A stretch of DNA of 16,582 bases, taken from assembly GCF_041624275.1 (NCBI RefSeq), contig NZ_JBFJVE010000045.1:1-16582 (forward strand). Reading direction: 5' to 3'. Within the stretch, counting starts at the first letter, position 1. Each line of letters opens with the position of its first letter. The DNA comes from Shimia sp041624275 (lineage in GTDB: Bacteria; Pseudomonadota; Alphaproteobacteria; Rhodobacterales; Rhodobacteraceae). The position numbers and the translations under genes are program-made. The notes below the pieces were generated by a model. It worked only from the letters and a program-made list of their open reading frames with translations, searched no databases and was not told the origin of the DNA. Shown piece after piece: positions 7,086-14,908 of the stretch.

Positions 7086-7424
7086 CTATTCCTTTTCCAT
7101 CGTGCATTGCAGGGGGTGTTGATGGCGGCGGGCGAAATCCATCACCTGCGTCACCTTGGTTTCGGCGATCTCGTGGCTGAACACGCCGACCACGGCGACA
7201 CCTTTCTTGTGCACCGTCAGCATGATCTCGAAGGCCTGGGTATGCGACAGGCCGAAGAACCGTTCGAGAATATGCACGACGAATTCCATCGGCGTGTAAT
7301 CGTCATTGAGCAGCATCACCTTGTACAGCGGCGGCCGCTTGGTGCGCGCACGCGTCTGGACAGCGACCCCGACATCGCCGCCATCCTTGTCATCGGCCGA
7401 CATATGCACGAATTCTGCGCTCAT
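7086..7424 (-). CDS. clpS: ATP-dependent Clp protease adaptor ClpS
   Basis: ClpS delivers proteins with N-degrons (Leu, Phe, Tyr, Trp at the N terminus) to ClpAP for degradation. The 112-residue sequence has a flexible N-terminal tail rich in D, G and T (about 1-28) and a folded core. The core contains YKVMLLNDDYTPMEFVV (34-50, the N-degron pocket with N40, D41, D42 and M46), ERFFGLSHTQAFEIMLTVH with His72, and GVFSHEIAETKVTQV. It ends in FARRHQHPLQCTMEKE. The ATG at 7424 has a weak GGAA 4 nt upstream. An in-frame ATG at 7403 would give a 105-residue protein and is also possible. The gene is divergent from the HAD hydrolase gene and probably leads the operon that continues through hemF. ClpA is not in the window. 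Confidence 0.95.
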   Translation of the reverse strand: MSAEFVHMSADDKDGGDVGVAVQTRARTKRPPLYKVMLLNDDYTPMEFVVHILERFFGLSHTQAFEIMLTVHKKGVAVVGVFSHEIAETKVTQVMDFARRHQHPLQCTMEKE

Positions 7425-7454
7425 CTGGTTCCGGTCATCCGATCTTCGCCACGG

Positions 7455-7470
7455 GAGGTTTATATAACCT
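7455..7470. promoter_or_regulatory. AT-rich palindrome, likely part of the clpS promoter
   Basis: GAGGTTTATATAACCT includes the inverted repeat AGGTT-TATAT-AACCT. On the minus strand it supplies a good -10-like TATATAA about 35 nt before the clpS ATG at 7424. A matching -35 at normal spacing is not clear. The related strings GTTCCAGCC (7471-7479) and GTTCCAACC (7492-7500) recur 21 bp apart just to the right, about two helical turns, as paired protein sites might. Confidence 0.35.
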
Positions 7471-7518
7471 GTTCCAGCCTTTAGAAAAGAGGTTCCAACC
7501 ACATTATCCGGGCGCAAT

Positions 7519-8220
7519 ATGGCAAAGTTTCTGACAACCATCGGTTTCGACGCCGACGATACGCTGTGGCACAACGAGCGGTTCTTCCGCCTCACCCAAG
7601 AGCGCTTTGCCGAACTGCTGGCCGACTATGCGCCGCCGGAGCATCTCGGGGAAAGGTTGCTGGCCGCCGAGCGGCGCAACATCGGGCACTACGGCTTCGG
7701 CATCAAGGGCTTCGTGCTGTCGATGATCGAAACCGCCATCGAAGTGACCGAAGAACGCGTCCCGGCCCGGGTCATCGGCGAACTGATGGCCGCCGGGCGC
7801 GACATGCTGCAACACCCGATCGAACTGCTGCCGCAGGTCCGCGAGACCATTCTGGCGCTGGCGCCGCAGCACCGGCTGGTGCTGATCACCAAGGGCGACC
7901 TTCTGGACCAGGAGCGCAAGCTGGCGCAATCCGGTCTCGGCGAGATGTTCGACGGGGTGGAGATCGTGTCGCACAAGACCCGGCAGGTCTATGCCGAGGC
8001 CTTTCGCCGCCACGGCGACGGCCCGGCGCGGGCGATGATGGTCGGCAACTCGATGCGCTCGGACGTGGTGCCGGCGATCAAGGCCGGCAGCTGGGGCGTC
8101 TATGTCCCGCACGGGCTGGTCTGGGCGCTGGAGGCCGCCGAGCCCCCCGGCGACAGGGCTCGCTACCGCGAGATCGAGTCTCTCGGGGCCCTGCCGGATC
8201 TGGTGCGGGACATCGGCTGA
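7519..8220 (+). CDS. HAD-superfamily hydrolase (phosphatase-like)
   Basis: The 233-residue protein has the HAD motifs in order. Motif I is FDADDTLWHN (10-19), with nucleophile D11 and acid/base D13. A helical cap region spans about 20-105. Motif II is VLITKGD with T124, motif III is K153 in SHKT, and motif IV is VGNSMRSDVVPAIKAG with D182. Position 177 is Asn where GDS is more common, but the second acidic residue is kept, so magnesium binding should be possible. The substrate is unknown; the cap type resembles C1-type YjjG/Gph relatives. The ATG at 7519 has no Shine-Dalgarno sequence, and a -10-like CATTAT lies at 7502-7507, so the mRNA may be nearly leaderless. It is divergent from clpS with 94 bp between start codons. 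Confidence 0.85.
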   Translation: MAKFLTTIGFDADDTLWHNERFFRLTQERFAELLADYAPPEHLGERLLAAERRNIGHYGFGIKGFVLSMIETAIEVTEERVPARVIGELMAAGRDMLQHPIELLPQVRETILALAPQHRLVLITKGDLLDQERKLAQSGLGEMFDGVEIVSHKTRQVYAEAFRRHGDGPARAMMVGNSMRSDVVPAIKAGSWGVYVPHGLVWALEAAEPPGDRARYREIESLGALPDLVRDIG

Positions 8221-8309
8221 GCCTGCCGCACTTTCGCCACAATCGCCGGTCTTGGGGCCGCGCCCCGGCCTGCCCCTACATCTTGGTTGTCGTCGCGGTC
8301 ACTTTCGAC

Positions 8310-8333
8310 AAAGTCCCTGTAATCAGGGACTTT
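8310..8333. repeat. Perfect 10-bp inverted repeat (terminator or operator)
   Basis: AAAGTCCCTG (8310-8319) and CAGGGACTTT (8324-8333) are exact inverse complements around a TAAT loop. The element lies 90 nt after the HAD gene stop and 92 nt before the carboxypeptidase start at 8425. A third copy of the end motif, ACTTT at 8301-8305, could pair with the same AAAGT. The stem is ended by TTT on the plus strand and on the minus strand, so it may terminate the HAD transcript. Symmetry and position also fit an operator for the next gene. Confidence 0.5.
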
Positions 8334-8424
8334 ATCCGCCACTCGCCCTGTGGTAGCGTGGCCCAAGGAAACAAATGCCGACCGGGTCAACCCGGCGGTC
8401 GAGGCAGAAAAAGGCAGTTTCACT

Positions 8425-9792
8425 GTGAAGGTTCGGCACTCCCAGCCGGCCCGACTTGGGCTATTCGTTCTGGCGGCGCTCTGGCTGCTGGTCGTGGTGC
8501 CGTTCTCGGCCGCGGCCGCCCCCTATGCGGCGATGGTGGTCGATGCCCGTTCCGGCGAGGTCCTGCATTCGCGCAATGCCGACACCCGGCTTCACCCCGC
8601 CTCGCTGACCAAGATGATGACCCTCTACATCGCCTTCGAGGCGGTGAAGAACGGCGAAATCACCCTCGACACCAAGGTCCGCATTTCGCAGAACGCCGCC
8701 AATGAACCGCCCTCGAAACTGGGGCTCAGGGCTGGCCAGCGCATCAAGCTGCGCTATCTCATCCGCGCCGCCTCGGTCAAATCGGCCAATGACGCCGCCA
8801 CCGCCATCGGCGAGGCGCTGTCGGGCTCCGAGGCCGCCTTTGCCCGGCGCATGAACCGCACCGCCAAGGCATTGGGCATGAGCAACACCACCTTCCGCAA
8901 TGCCCATGGGCTGACCGAAAGCGGGCATCTTTCGACCGCCCGCGACATGACCACGCTCGGCCGCCACCTGCTCTATGACTACCCGCAGTATTACAACCTG
9001 TTCTCGCGCCGCACCGCCGATGCCGGCGTCAAGAAGGTCTCGAACACGAATCGCCGGCTGCTCGATGCCTATCGCGGCGCCGACGGCATCAAGACCGGCT
9101 ATACCCGCGCCGCCGGTTTCAACCTCGTGGCCTCGGCCGAGCGCGGCAGTGAAAGGGTGATCGCCACCGTCTTCGGCGGCCGCTCGAGCGCCTCGCGCAA
9201 TGCCAAGGTGGCCGAACTGCTCGATCTCGGCTTCCGCCGGGCGCCCAGCCGGGTGGCCTTCAACCGGCCGACGCCGCCGAGCTACGGCAGCGCCAAACCC
9301 GCCGCCAAACCGGCCCACACCACGCTGGCGGTCAGGCAGAGCCTGCGCCCGCGCCTGCGGCCGGACGCGATCACCGCCCCCGAGACGACCCCCGTCGTCG
9401 CCGCCGCCGAGGTCATCGAGATCGACATCCAGACCGCCCTGATCGAGGCCAAGGCCGGCGCCGCCGAGGCGCCCGCCCTCGACGACGACGCGCAGGTCGA
9501 TGCCGACACGCGGCCCGAAACCCCGCAGGTCGTCACCCGCCTGTCGACCTCGGGCGGGCGCCACTGGGGCATCAATGTCGGCCGCTACGACAGCCGCTAC
9601 GCGGCCGAAAAGGTGCTGCTGAAAACCGCGCTGGCCGAGATGTCGACCCTCGACGGCTCGCTGCGCAAGGTGGTCGAGAACTCGCGCGGCTTCGAGGCCA
9701 ACTTCCTCGGCCTGACCCGCGAGACCGCCGACCTCGCCTGCCGCCGCCTTCAGGCGCGCCAGATCGCCTGCTACACGATCGGCCCCTCCTGA
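8425..9792 (+). CDS. D-alanyl-D-alanine carboxypeptidase (PBP5/DacF type, S11) with C-terminal SPOR domain
   Basis: This periplasmic penicillin-binding protein trims the terminal D-Ala from peptidoglycan pentapeptides. It has a signal peptide (residues 1-31, with a hydrophobic LGLFVLAALWLLVVV core and likely cleavage after the AAAA stretch). The three S11 active-site motifs follow: S60-L-T-K63, S120-A-N122 and K223-T-G225. A long Pro/Ala-rich linker (about 290-375) leads to a C-terminal SPOR domain (about 377-453, WGINVGRYDSRYAAEKVL onward), which binds denuded glycan strands at division sites. The GTG at 8425 was chosen because it places the signal peptide at the N terminus and has AAGG ten nt upstream. 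A longer frame from GTG 8350 would bury the signal peptide. The leader also holds a small CCGGG-TCAA-CCCGG hairpin (8382-8395). Total length is 455 residues. Confidence 0.92.
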   Translation: MKVRHSQPARLGLFVLAALWLLVVVPFSAAAAPYAAMVVDARSGEVLHSRNADTRLHPASLTKMMTLYIAFEAVKNGEITLDTKVRISQNAANEPPSKLGLRAGQRIKLRYLIRAASVKSANDAATAIGEALSGSEAAFARRMNRTAKALGMSNTTFRNAHGLTESGHLSTARDMTTLGRHLLYDYPQYYNLFSRRTADAGVKKVSNTNRRLLDAYRGADGIKTGYTRAAGFNLVASAERGSERVIATVFGGRSSASRNAKVAELLDLGFRRAPSRVAFNRPTPPSYGSAKPAAKPAHTTLAVRQSLRPRLRPDAITAPETTPVVAAAEVIEIDIQTALIEAKAGAAEAPALDDDAQVDADTRPETPQVVTRLSTSGGRHWGINVGRYDSRYAAEKVLLKTALAEMSTLDGSLRKVVENSRGFEANFLGLTRETADLACRRLQARQIACYTIGPS

Positions 9793-9832
9793 GGGCTTGC
9801 ACCGGCCACCGGGCTCGGCCAAGACTGGCGCC

Positions 9833-10522
9833 ATGGAAAACCTTGTTCTGCCCGCCCCCGCCCCGGTGCTGCTGCCGGTCGCCGGATCCGAAGCCCTGTT
9901 CCCGGTGCGCCGCATCTACTGCGTCGGGCGCAACTATGCCGACCACGCCAAGGAAATGGGCGGCGACCCGCAGCGCGAACCGCCCTTCTTCTTCGCCAAG
10001 CCCGCCGATGCGGCGATCCCGTCGGGACGGCGCATCGCCTTCCCCCCGGCAACCCGGAACCTGCACCACGAGGCCGAGCTGGTGGTGGCGATCGGACTTG
10101 CCGGCAGCGACATCCCGGCAACCGGGGCCGAGCGTCACATCTGGGGCCACGCGGCGGGCAACGACCTCACCCGGCGCGACCTTCAGGACGCGGCCAAGGC
10201 CGGGCGCCGGCCGTGGAGCATGGCCAAGGGGTTCGACAATTCCGCCGTCATCGGCGCGCTTCATCCCCTGTCAGAGACCGGCCCGATGACGTCGGGGCGC
10301 ATCCGCTGCCATGTCGACGGCGCGCTGCGCCAGGACGGAGACCTCGCCGATATGATCTGGCCGGTCAACGAGGTCATCGCCTTCCTGTCGCGGCTGGTGA
10401 CGCTGGCCCCCGGCGACCTGATCATGACCGGCACCCCGGCCGGGGTCGGCCCGATCCTGCCGGGCCAGAGCTGCCGGGTCAGCATCGACGGGCTCGGCGC
10501 GGCCGAAACCGCCTTCGACTGA
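9833..10522 (+). CDS. fumarylacetoacetate hydrolase family protein (fumarylpyruvate hydrolase-like)
   Basis: The 229-residue enzyme matches the short bacterial FAH family, which cleaves C-C bonds in acylpyruvates such as fumarylpyruvate, or acts as an oxaloacetate decarboxylase or acylpyruvase. Visible motifs are RRIYCVGRNYADHAKEMG (26-43), PPFFFAKPADA (50-60), the metal ligands in HHEAE (E80 and E82) and D111 in GNDLTRRDLQ, the substrate-site K132 in MAKGFD, and IMTGTPAGVGP (197-207). The PVRRIYCVGRNYADHA block resembles fumarylpyruvate hydrolases of gentisate pathways, but no other pathway gene is nearby, so the substrate is open. The ATG at 9833 starts 40 nt after the carboxypeptidase stop and has no clear Shine-Dalgarno sequence. 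Cotranscription with the upstream gene is likely by spacing. Confidence 0.88.
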   Translation: MENLVLPAPAPVLLPVAGSEALFPVRRIYCVGRNYADHAKEMGGDPQREPPFFFAKPADAAIPSGRRIAFPPATRNLHHEAELVVAIGLAGSDIPATGAERHIWGHAAGNDLTRRDLQDAAKAGRRPWSMAKGFDNSAVIGALHPLSETGPMTSGRIRCHVDGALRQDGDLADMIWPVNEVIAFLSRLVTLAPGDLIMTGTPAGVGPILPGQSCRVSIDGLGAAETAFD

Positions 10523-10536
10523 ACGCCCGCTGGCCG

Positions 10537-10570
10537 CTTTCTCTTGCCCGAAATATCCCCGCCGGAGGCT
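10537..10570 (-). terminator. Terminator-like intergenic element downstream of ccoS
   Basis: Read on the minus strand this is GCCTCCGGCGGGGATATTT followed by CGGGCAAGAGAAAG. CCTC can pair with GGGG (one G-U) around CGGC, followed by the T-rich ATATTT. It starts 20 nt after the ccoS stop and lies just after the convergent FAH-family gene. From memory, near-identical elements are common after genes in Rhodobacteraceae genomes. That recollection is not something this window can prove, since only one copy is present. Confidence 0.45.
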
Positions 10571-10589
10571 CCGACCGGGCGCCGCCGCG

Positions 10590-10748
10590 TCACGGTTTGG
10601 GGTGTTCGTCCCAGTCGCTGTTGAGGATCCGCCGGGCGTCGCCCTCGGGGTCGTCATACTGGTTGCTGCGCACGGTGAAGACGAAACACAACAGGCCGAT
10701 GCCGCCGAGGATCAGCGACACCGGGATCAGAACCACAAGCACATCCAT
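10590..10748 (-). CDS. ccoS: cbb3-type cytochrome oxidase assembly protein CcoS
   Basis: This 52-residue membrane protein begins MDVLVVLIPVSLILGG and has one TM span (about 3-25), then RSNQYDDPEGDARRIL, the hallmark of CcoS/FixS, and a short acidic tail. By family knowledge CcoS is needed for cofactor (heme and CuB) insertion into the CcoN subunit of cbb3 oxidase. The ATG at 10748 lies 5 nt after the ccoI stop, so translation is probably coupled. It is the last gene of the ccoGHIS operon and is followed by a terminator-like element. Confidence 0.93.
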   Translation of the reverse strand: MDVLVVLIPVSLILGGIGLLCFVFTVRSNQYDDPEGDARRILNSDWDEHPKP

Positions 10749-10753
10749 GGCAG

Positions 10754-12943
10754 CTACCTCAGGCGCAGCGCGTTGAGCGAAACGGTGATCGACGACAGCG
10801 ACATCGCCAGCGCCGCGATCAGCGGCGTCGCCAGGCCGGCGATCGCCAGCGGCACCGCGATCACGTTGTAGACCGTGGCGATGCGGAAATTCTCGCGGAT
10901 GCGCCGGGTCGCGGCGCGCGCCGTGGTCAGCGCCTCGGCCACCGGGGCCAGATCGCCGCCCAGCAGCACGATATCCGAGGCCACCCGCGCCGCATCCAGC
11001 GCCGAGGCCGGCGAGATCGAGACATCGGCCGCCGCCAGGGCCGCGGTATCATTGAGCCCGTCACCGACCATCAAGACCCGCCGCCCGTCGCCGCGCAGCA
11101 CCTGCACCCGCGCCGCCTTGTCCTCGGGCAGCGCCTCGGCGACCCAGCGCGTGATCCCCAGTTCGGCGGCAAGATCCTCGACCGCCCCGGCGCTGTCGCC
11201 CGAGATCAGCAGCACCTCCTTGCCGGCCTCCTTCAGCGCCCGCACCGCCTCGGCGGCGCCGTCGCGCAGCCGGTCGCTAAAGCGGAAGGCCCGCGCCGCC
11301 GCGCCATCGCCGAGCGACAGGAAGGCCGCCGTGCCCGCCAGCGGCTCGGCCCCCATCCAGGCCGCGCGGCCAAGCCGCACCTGCCGGCCCTCGAACCTGC
11401 CCTGGGTGCCGAAACCCGGCACCTCTTCGATGGCGCTCACCTGCGCCGGCCGCACCCCGGCCTCCGCAAGAGTGGCGGTCAGCGCCCGCGCCAGCGGATG
11501 CGACGAGCCCATGGCCAGCGCCAGCGCCACTTCCAGATCGCGGGCCGGAAACTCCGCGGCATTGCCCAGATGCGGCGCACCGGCGGTCAGGGTGCCGGTC
11601 TTGTCGAACACCACCGTGTCGACCTCGGCCAGCCGTTCCAGCGCCGTTGCGTGTTTGATCAGCATGCCGCGCCGGAACAGCCGCCCCGAGGCCGCCGTGG
11701 TCACCGCCGGCACCGCCAGCCCCAAGGCGCAGGGGCAGGTGATGATCAGCACCGCCGCCGCGATATTGAGCGCGGTGCGCAGATCGAAGGTGTAGAGATA
11801 CCAGCCGAGGAAGGCGAGCGCCGACAAGATATGCACCCCCGGCGCATAGAGCTTGGCGGCGCGGTCGGCCAGCGAGGTATAGCGCGAACGCCCGGATTCG
11901 GCGATCGCGACCAGATCGGCCATGCGGTGCAGGCTGGTGTCCTCGCCGACGGCACTGGCGCGCACCACCAGCGGCCCGGTGAGGTTCACCTCGCCGGCGC
12001 TGACCAGCCGCCCCGGCTCGGCAAAGACCGGCACCGTCTCGCCGGTCAGCAGCGCGCGGTCAAGCTCCGAGCGCCCCTCGACGATCTCGCCATCGACCGG
12101 CATCCGCCCGCCGGGCCGCACCAGAACCAGATCGCCCACCGCCAGTTCGCGGACCTCGACCATCTCTTCGCCCGCGGCTGTCATGCGCAGCGCCCGCGGC
12201 ACTTCCAGCGCCGCCAGTTCCTCGGCCGCCGAGCGGGCCACAGCGCGGGTGCGGTAATCAAGATAGCGCCCGGCCAGCAGGAAGAAGACCAGCGTCAGGG
12301 CGGCATCGAAATAGGCGTGTTCGCCCGACAGCATGGTCTCCCAGAGCGAAGTCGCCACGGCCAGCAGGATCGCCAGCACGATCGGCACGTCCATGTTCAG
12401 CCGGCTGTGCTTCAGCGCCGACCATGCGTTGACATAAAAGGGCCGCCCCGAGAAGACGATGGTCGGCAGCGCGATCGCCGCCGAAATCCAGTGGAACATG
12501 TCGCGGGTCGCGGCTTCGGCCCCGGACCAGACCGAGACCGAAAGCAGCATCACGTTCATCGAGGCAAAGCCGGCCACCGCCAGCCGCATCAGCAGATCGC
12601 GCCCCGCCCGGTCGGCACCGGTGGCGGTCAGGGCGCCGGCGTCCAGCTCGTGCGCCTCATAGCCGATGCCCTCCAGCGCCGCCACCAGCGCCTCGGCGGT
12701 CACCTCGGGGGCGGCCTCGACGGTGGCGCGTTTCAGGGTCAGGTTGACGCGGGCCGATGTGACCCCCGGCTGCGCCTGCAACCGGTGTTCGACCGCGCTG
12801 ATGCAGGCGGCGCAATGGATGGTCGGCAGCGACAGCGACAGCCGCGCGTCCTTCTGCGGCGCGCGCTCGGCGATCGCCTGCGCCGCTGGGGCCGCATCGC
12901 AGGCCGGGCAGGCCGAGGTGCCGGGACGCAGCGCGGCGGTCAT
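10754..12943 (-). CDS. ccoI: P1B-type copper-exporting ATPase for cbb3 oxidase assembly (CcoI/FixI)
   Basis: CcoI pumps Cu+ across the inner membrane for insertion into the CuB site of cbb3 oxidase. The 729-residue protein has normal family length. It has an N-terminal CPAC (12-15), a heavy-metal-associated domain with CAAC (44-47), several TM helices between about 120 and 230, the actuator LTGE (299-302), and the ion-binding CPC in ITCPCALGLAVP (403-405). The phosphorylation site is DKTGT (447-451), with the HP locus SSHPLARAL (480-488) and hinge VGDGLND (626-632). The fused N-terminal Cys-rich stretch ahead of the HMA domain is typical of FixI rather than CopA. The ATG at 12943 lies 3 nt after the ccoH stop, and ccoS begins 5 nt after its own stop. 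All catalytic residues are present. Confidence 0.96.
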   Translation of the reverse strand: MTAALRPGTSACPACDAAPAAQAIAERAPQKDARLSLSLPTIHCAACISAVEHRLQAQPGVTSARVNLTLKRATVEAAPEVTAEALVAALEGIGYEAHELDAGALTATGADRAGRDLLMRLAVAGFASMNVMLLSVSVWSGAEAATRDMFHWISAAIALPTIVFSGRPFYVNAWSALKHSRLNMDVPIVLAILLAVATSLWETMLSGEHAYFDAALTLVFFLLAGRYLDYRTRAVARSAAEELAALEVPRALRMTAAGEEMVEVRELAVGDLVLVRPGGRMPVDGEIVEGRSELDRALLTGETVPVFAEPGRLVSAGEVNLTGPLVVRASAVGEDTSLHRMADLVAIAESGRSRYTSLADRAAKLYAPGVHILSALAFLGWYLYTFDLRTALNIAAAVLIITCPCALGLAVPAVTTAASGRLFRRGMLIKHATALERLAEVDTVVFDKTGTLTAGAPHLGNAAEFPARDLEVALALAMGSSHPLARALTATLAEAGVRPAQVSAIEEVPGFGTQGRFEGRQVRLGRAAWMGAEPLAGTAAFLSLGDGAAARAFRFSDRLRDGAAEAVRALKEAGKEVLLISGDSAGAVEDLAAELGITRWVAEALPEDKAARVQVLRGDGRRVLMVGDGLNDTAALAAADVSISPASALDAARVASDIVLLGGDLAPVAEALTTARAATRRIRENFRIATVYNVIAVPLAIAGLATPLIAALAMSLSSITVSLNALRLR

Positions 12944-12946
12944 GGC

Positions 12947-13405
12947 TCAGCCCTTGACCTGCAGAACGACGCGCTGCGTGAAGGCGGTGCCGTCGGCCGC
13001 CGTCGCGGCCATGCGGATGTTCCAGTTGCCGGGCGCCAGTTCGATCGGCGCCACATAGGCGGTGCCGTCGAATTGCAGCGCCGGGCGGACGTCATCCTTG
13101 ACGTGAGTGGCCCGGCCCAGAACCGTATCAAGGCTGGCCACCCGGACCGGCGCCCCGTCGTCATCGGTGATCGACAGGATCAGCAGCCCGCCCTGATGGC
13201 GCGCGCTGACGGTCCATCCCAGCGCCACCTGCGCCGCCTTGCGGGCGTCGAATTCCTGGCTGGCGACATAGGAGTTCTTGACCTCGAGGCCGGGAAAGGT
13301 CCGCACCGCCGACCAGGCCAGCAGCGCGTTCACCGCGATGATCACCCCGAAGGCGCCGACGAAGACGAATGCCGCGTGCCGTCCGGTGAACCGACGTTCT
13401 GCCAT
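12947..13405 (-). CDS. ccoH: cbb3 oxidase assembly protein CcoH (FixH)
   Basis: The 152-residue protein has one N-terminal TM anchor (about 12-32, AAFVFVGAFGVIIAVNALLAW). A periplasmic domain follows, with VKNSYVASQEFDARKAAQVALGW near 42-64 and a beta-rich C-terminal part ending GNWNIRMAATAADGTAFTQRVVLQVKG. This is the FixH family, which joins the cbb3 assembly complex. The ATG at 13405 shares a base with the ccoG stop (TGATG) and has AAGGAG about 6 nt upstream. A GTG directly before it is possible but less likely. The overlap indicates translational coupling with ccoG. Confidence 0.93.
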   Translation of the reverse strand: MAERRFTGRHAAFVFVGAFGVIIAVNALLAWSAVRTFPGLEVKNSYVASQEFDARKAAQVALGWTVSARHQGGLLILSITDDDGAPVRVASLDTVLGRATHVKDDVRPALQFDGTAYVAPIELAPGNWNIRMAATAADGTAFTQRVVLQVKG

Positions 13406-14832
13406 CACTTGCTCCTTCCGTTGAAGACCGTGTCCTTATACACGCGATCCCCGTTGGAAACATCCTCTACCCAGAAACGGAACCCGGTCGCCTTGCTTTC
13501 CGCCGGCTGCGAGCCCTTGGGCGCCAGCACATAGACCCGCACCAGCTTCATCTCGTCGGCCGGCACCGTCACCGTTTCATAGGGCGTGCCCTCGAGGTCG
13601 ACCCTGAGGGCGATGTCGCCCTTGACCGAGATCCGGAACGGGCGGTCCTCGCCATGTTTGTTGCGCAGCCGCACCTCGTAGGTGTTGCGGATGGTGCCAT
13701 CGGAAAGCGTGACGTAGGTCGGGTTGCGCACCGGCGCCACGGTCATGTCGATCTCGCTGCGCAGGAACAGCGCCACCACCAGCAGGACACCGACCAGCGA
13801 CCACAGGGTGGTGTAAAGCACGGTGCGCGGGCGCAGCACGTGTTTCCAGACGTCCTTGGGCGGCTGGCCGGACCGCTCGAGGGTCTCGTCCGAGGCCGCA
13901 AGATAGTCGATCAGGCCGCGCGGCTTGCCGACCTTGGTCATGATGTCGTCGCAGGCGTCGATGCACAGGGCGCAGGTGATGCATTCCAGCTGCTGGCCGT
14001 CGCGAATGTCGATGCCCACCGGGCAGACGTTGACGCAGGCCATGCAGTCGATGCAGTCGCCCAGCTCGGTATCCTTGGTGCGCTTGCCCTTGCCGCGCGG
14101 CTCGCCGCGCCATTCGCGATAGCCGACGGTCAGCGTGTCCTCGTCCATCATCGCCGCCTGGATGCGCGGCCATGGGCAGGCATAGATGCAGATCTGTTCG
14201 CGCGAGATGGCGCCGAAGAACACCGTGGTGAATGTCATCACCGCGATCGTGGTATAGGCGATCGGATGGGCGCTGCCCATCAACAGGTCGCGCATCAGCG
14301 CCGGGGCATCGGTGAAGTAGAACACCCAGGCCCCGCCGGTGGCGAGCCCGATCACCACCCAGGACACATATTTGACCAGCCGCAGCCGAAGCTTGCGGAA
14401 ATCCCATTTCTTCTGGCGGTGCAGCCGCAGCCGCGCGTTGCGGTCGCCCTCGATCCAGCGTTCGACGAGGATGAACAGGTCGGTCCAGACGGTCTGCGGG
14501 CAGGCATAGCCGCACCACACCCGGCCCAGCGCCGAGGTGAACAGGAACAGCCCCAGCCCGGCCATGATGAGCAAACCCGCGACGAAGTAGAATTCATGCG
14601 GCCAGATCTCGATCATGAAGAAGAAGAACCGCCGGTTGGCCAGATCCACCAGCACCGCCTGATCGGGCAGGCTCGGGCCGCGATCCCAGCGGATCCACGG
14701 GGTCAGGTAATAGATCCCCAGCGTAACCGCCATGATGATCCATTTCAGATTGCGGAACTTGCCATAGACCCGTTTGGGAAAGATCGGCTCGCGCGCAACA
14801 TATAATCCGGGTTGCTGATTTTCGTTGGCCAC
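13405..14832 (-). CDS. ccoG: cytochrome c oxidase accessory protein CcoG (FixG/RdxA-like ferredoxin)
   Basis: CcoG is a membrane-bound polyferredoxin thought to reduce Cu2+ to Cu+ ahead of transport by CcoI. The protein begins PGLYVAREPIFPKRVYGKFRN and has several TM spans. It has the NapH-like CGYACPQTVW and CIYACPWPRIQAAM, then a two-[4Fe-4S] motif with CIDCMACVNVCP and CITCALCIDACD, another TM span, and a C-terminal Ig-like FixG domain. About 475 residues is normal length. There is no ATG start. The longest frame begins at a TTG inside the FNR box and is rejected. GTG at 14832 (weak GAG 8 nt upstream) or GTG at 14841 are the realistic starts; I chose 14832 because it leaves a 27-nt leader from the start site predicted by the FNR box. 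Confidence 0.93.
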   Translation of the reverse strand: MANENQQPGLYVAREPIFPKRVYGKFRNLKWIIMAVTLGIYYLTPWIRWDRGPSLPDQAVLVDLANRRFFFFMIEIWPHEFYFVAGLLIMAGLGLFLFTSALGRVWCGYACPQTVWTDLFILVERWIEGDRNARLRLHRQKKWDFRKLRLRLVKYVSWVVIGLATGGAWVFYFTDAPALMRDLLMGSAHPIAYTTIAVMTFTTVFFGAISREQICIYACPWPRIQAAMMDEDTLTVGYREWRGEPRGKGKRTKDTELGDCIDCMACVNVCPVGIDIRDGQQLECITCALCIDACDDIMTKVGKPRGLIDYLAASDETLERSGQPPKDVWKHVLRPRTVLYTTLWSLVGVLLVVALFLRSEIDMTVAPVRNPTYVTLSDGTIRNTYEVRLRNKHGEDRPFRISVKGDIALRVDLEGTPYETVTVPADEMKLVRVYVLAPKGSQPAESKATGFRFWVEDVSNGDRVYKDTVFNGRSK

Positions 14833-14892
14833 TTGAATCACTCGCGCATATAGATTTCTGAATGTCTTGTGATCGCTCTGCACACCTGAAAC

Positions 14893-14908
14893 TTTGACAT
14901 GAGTCAAA
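14893..14908 (-). promoter_or_regulatory. FNR-type box upstream of ccoGHIS
   Basis: TTTGACATGAGTCAAA contains TTGAC-N4-GTCAA with one further matching pair on each side. It is 13 of 14 core bases identical to the hemE/hemC palindrome. The centre at 14900.5 predicts a class II transcription start near 14859, 18-27 nt upstream of the candidate ccoG starts. This is strong positional support for anaerobic or microaerobic activation by an FnrL-type regulator. A clear -10 hexamer is not visible, as is common in activator-dependent promoters. Confidence 0.72.

Noticed and set aside
11498..13534. 678-codon plus-strand open frame
   Set aside because: It is antisense to ccoI, ccoH and ccoG, all of which have full catalytic motifs. 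Long antisense frames are expected at this GC content, and its product is a low-complexity R/G/Q/H-rich sequence.
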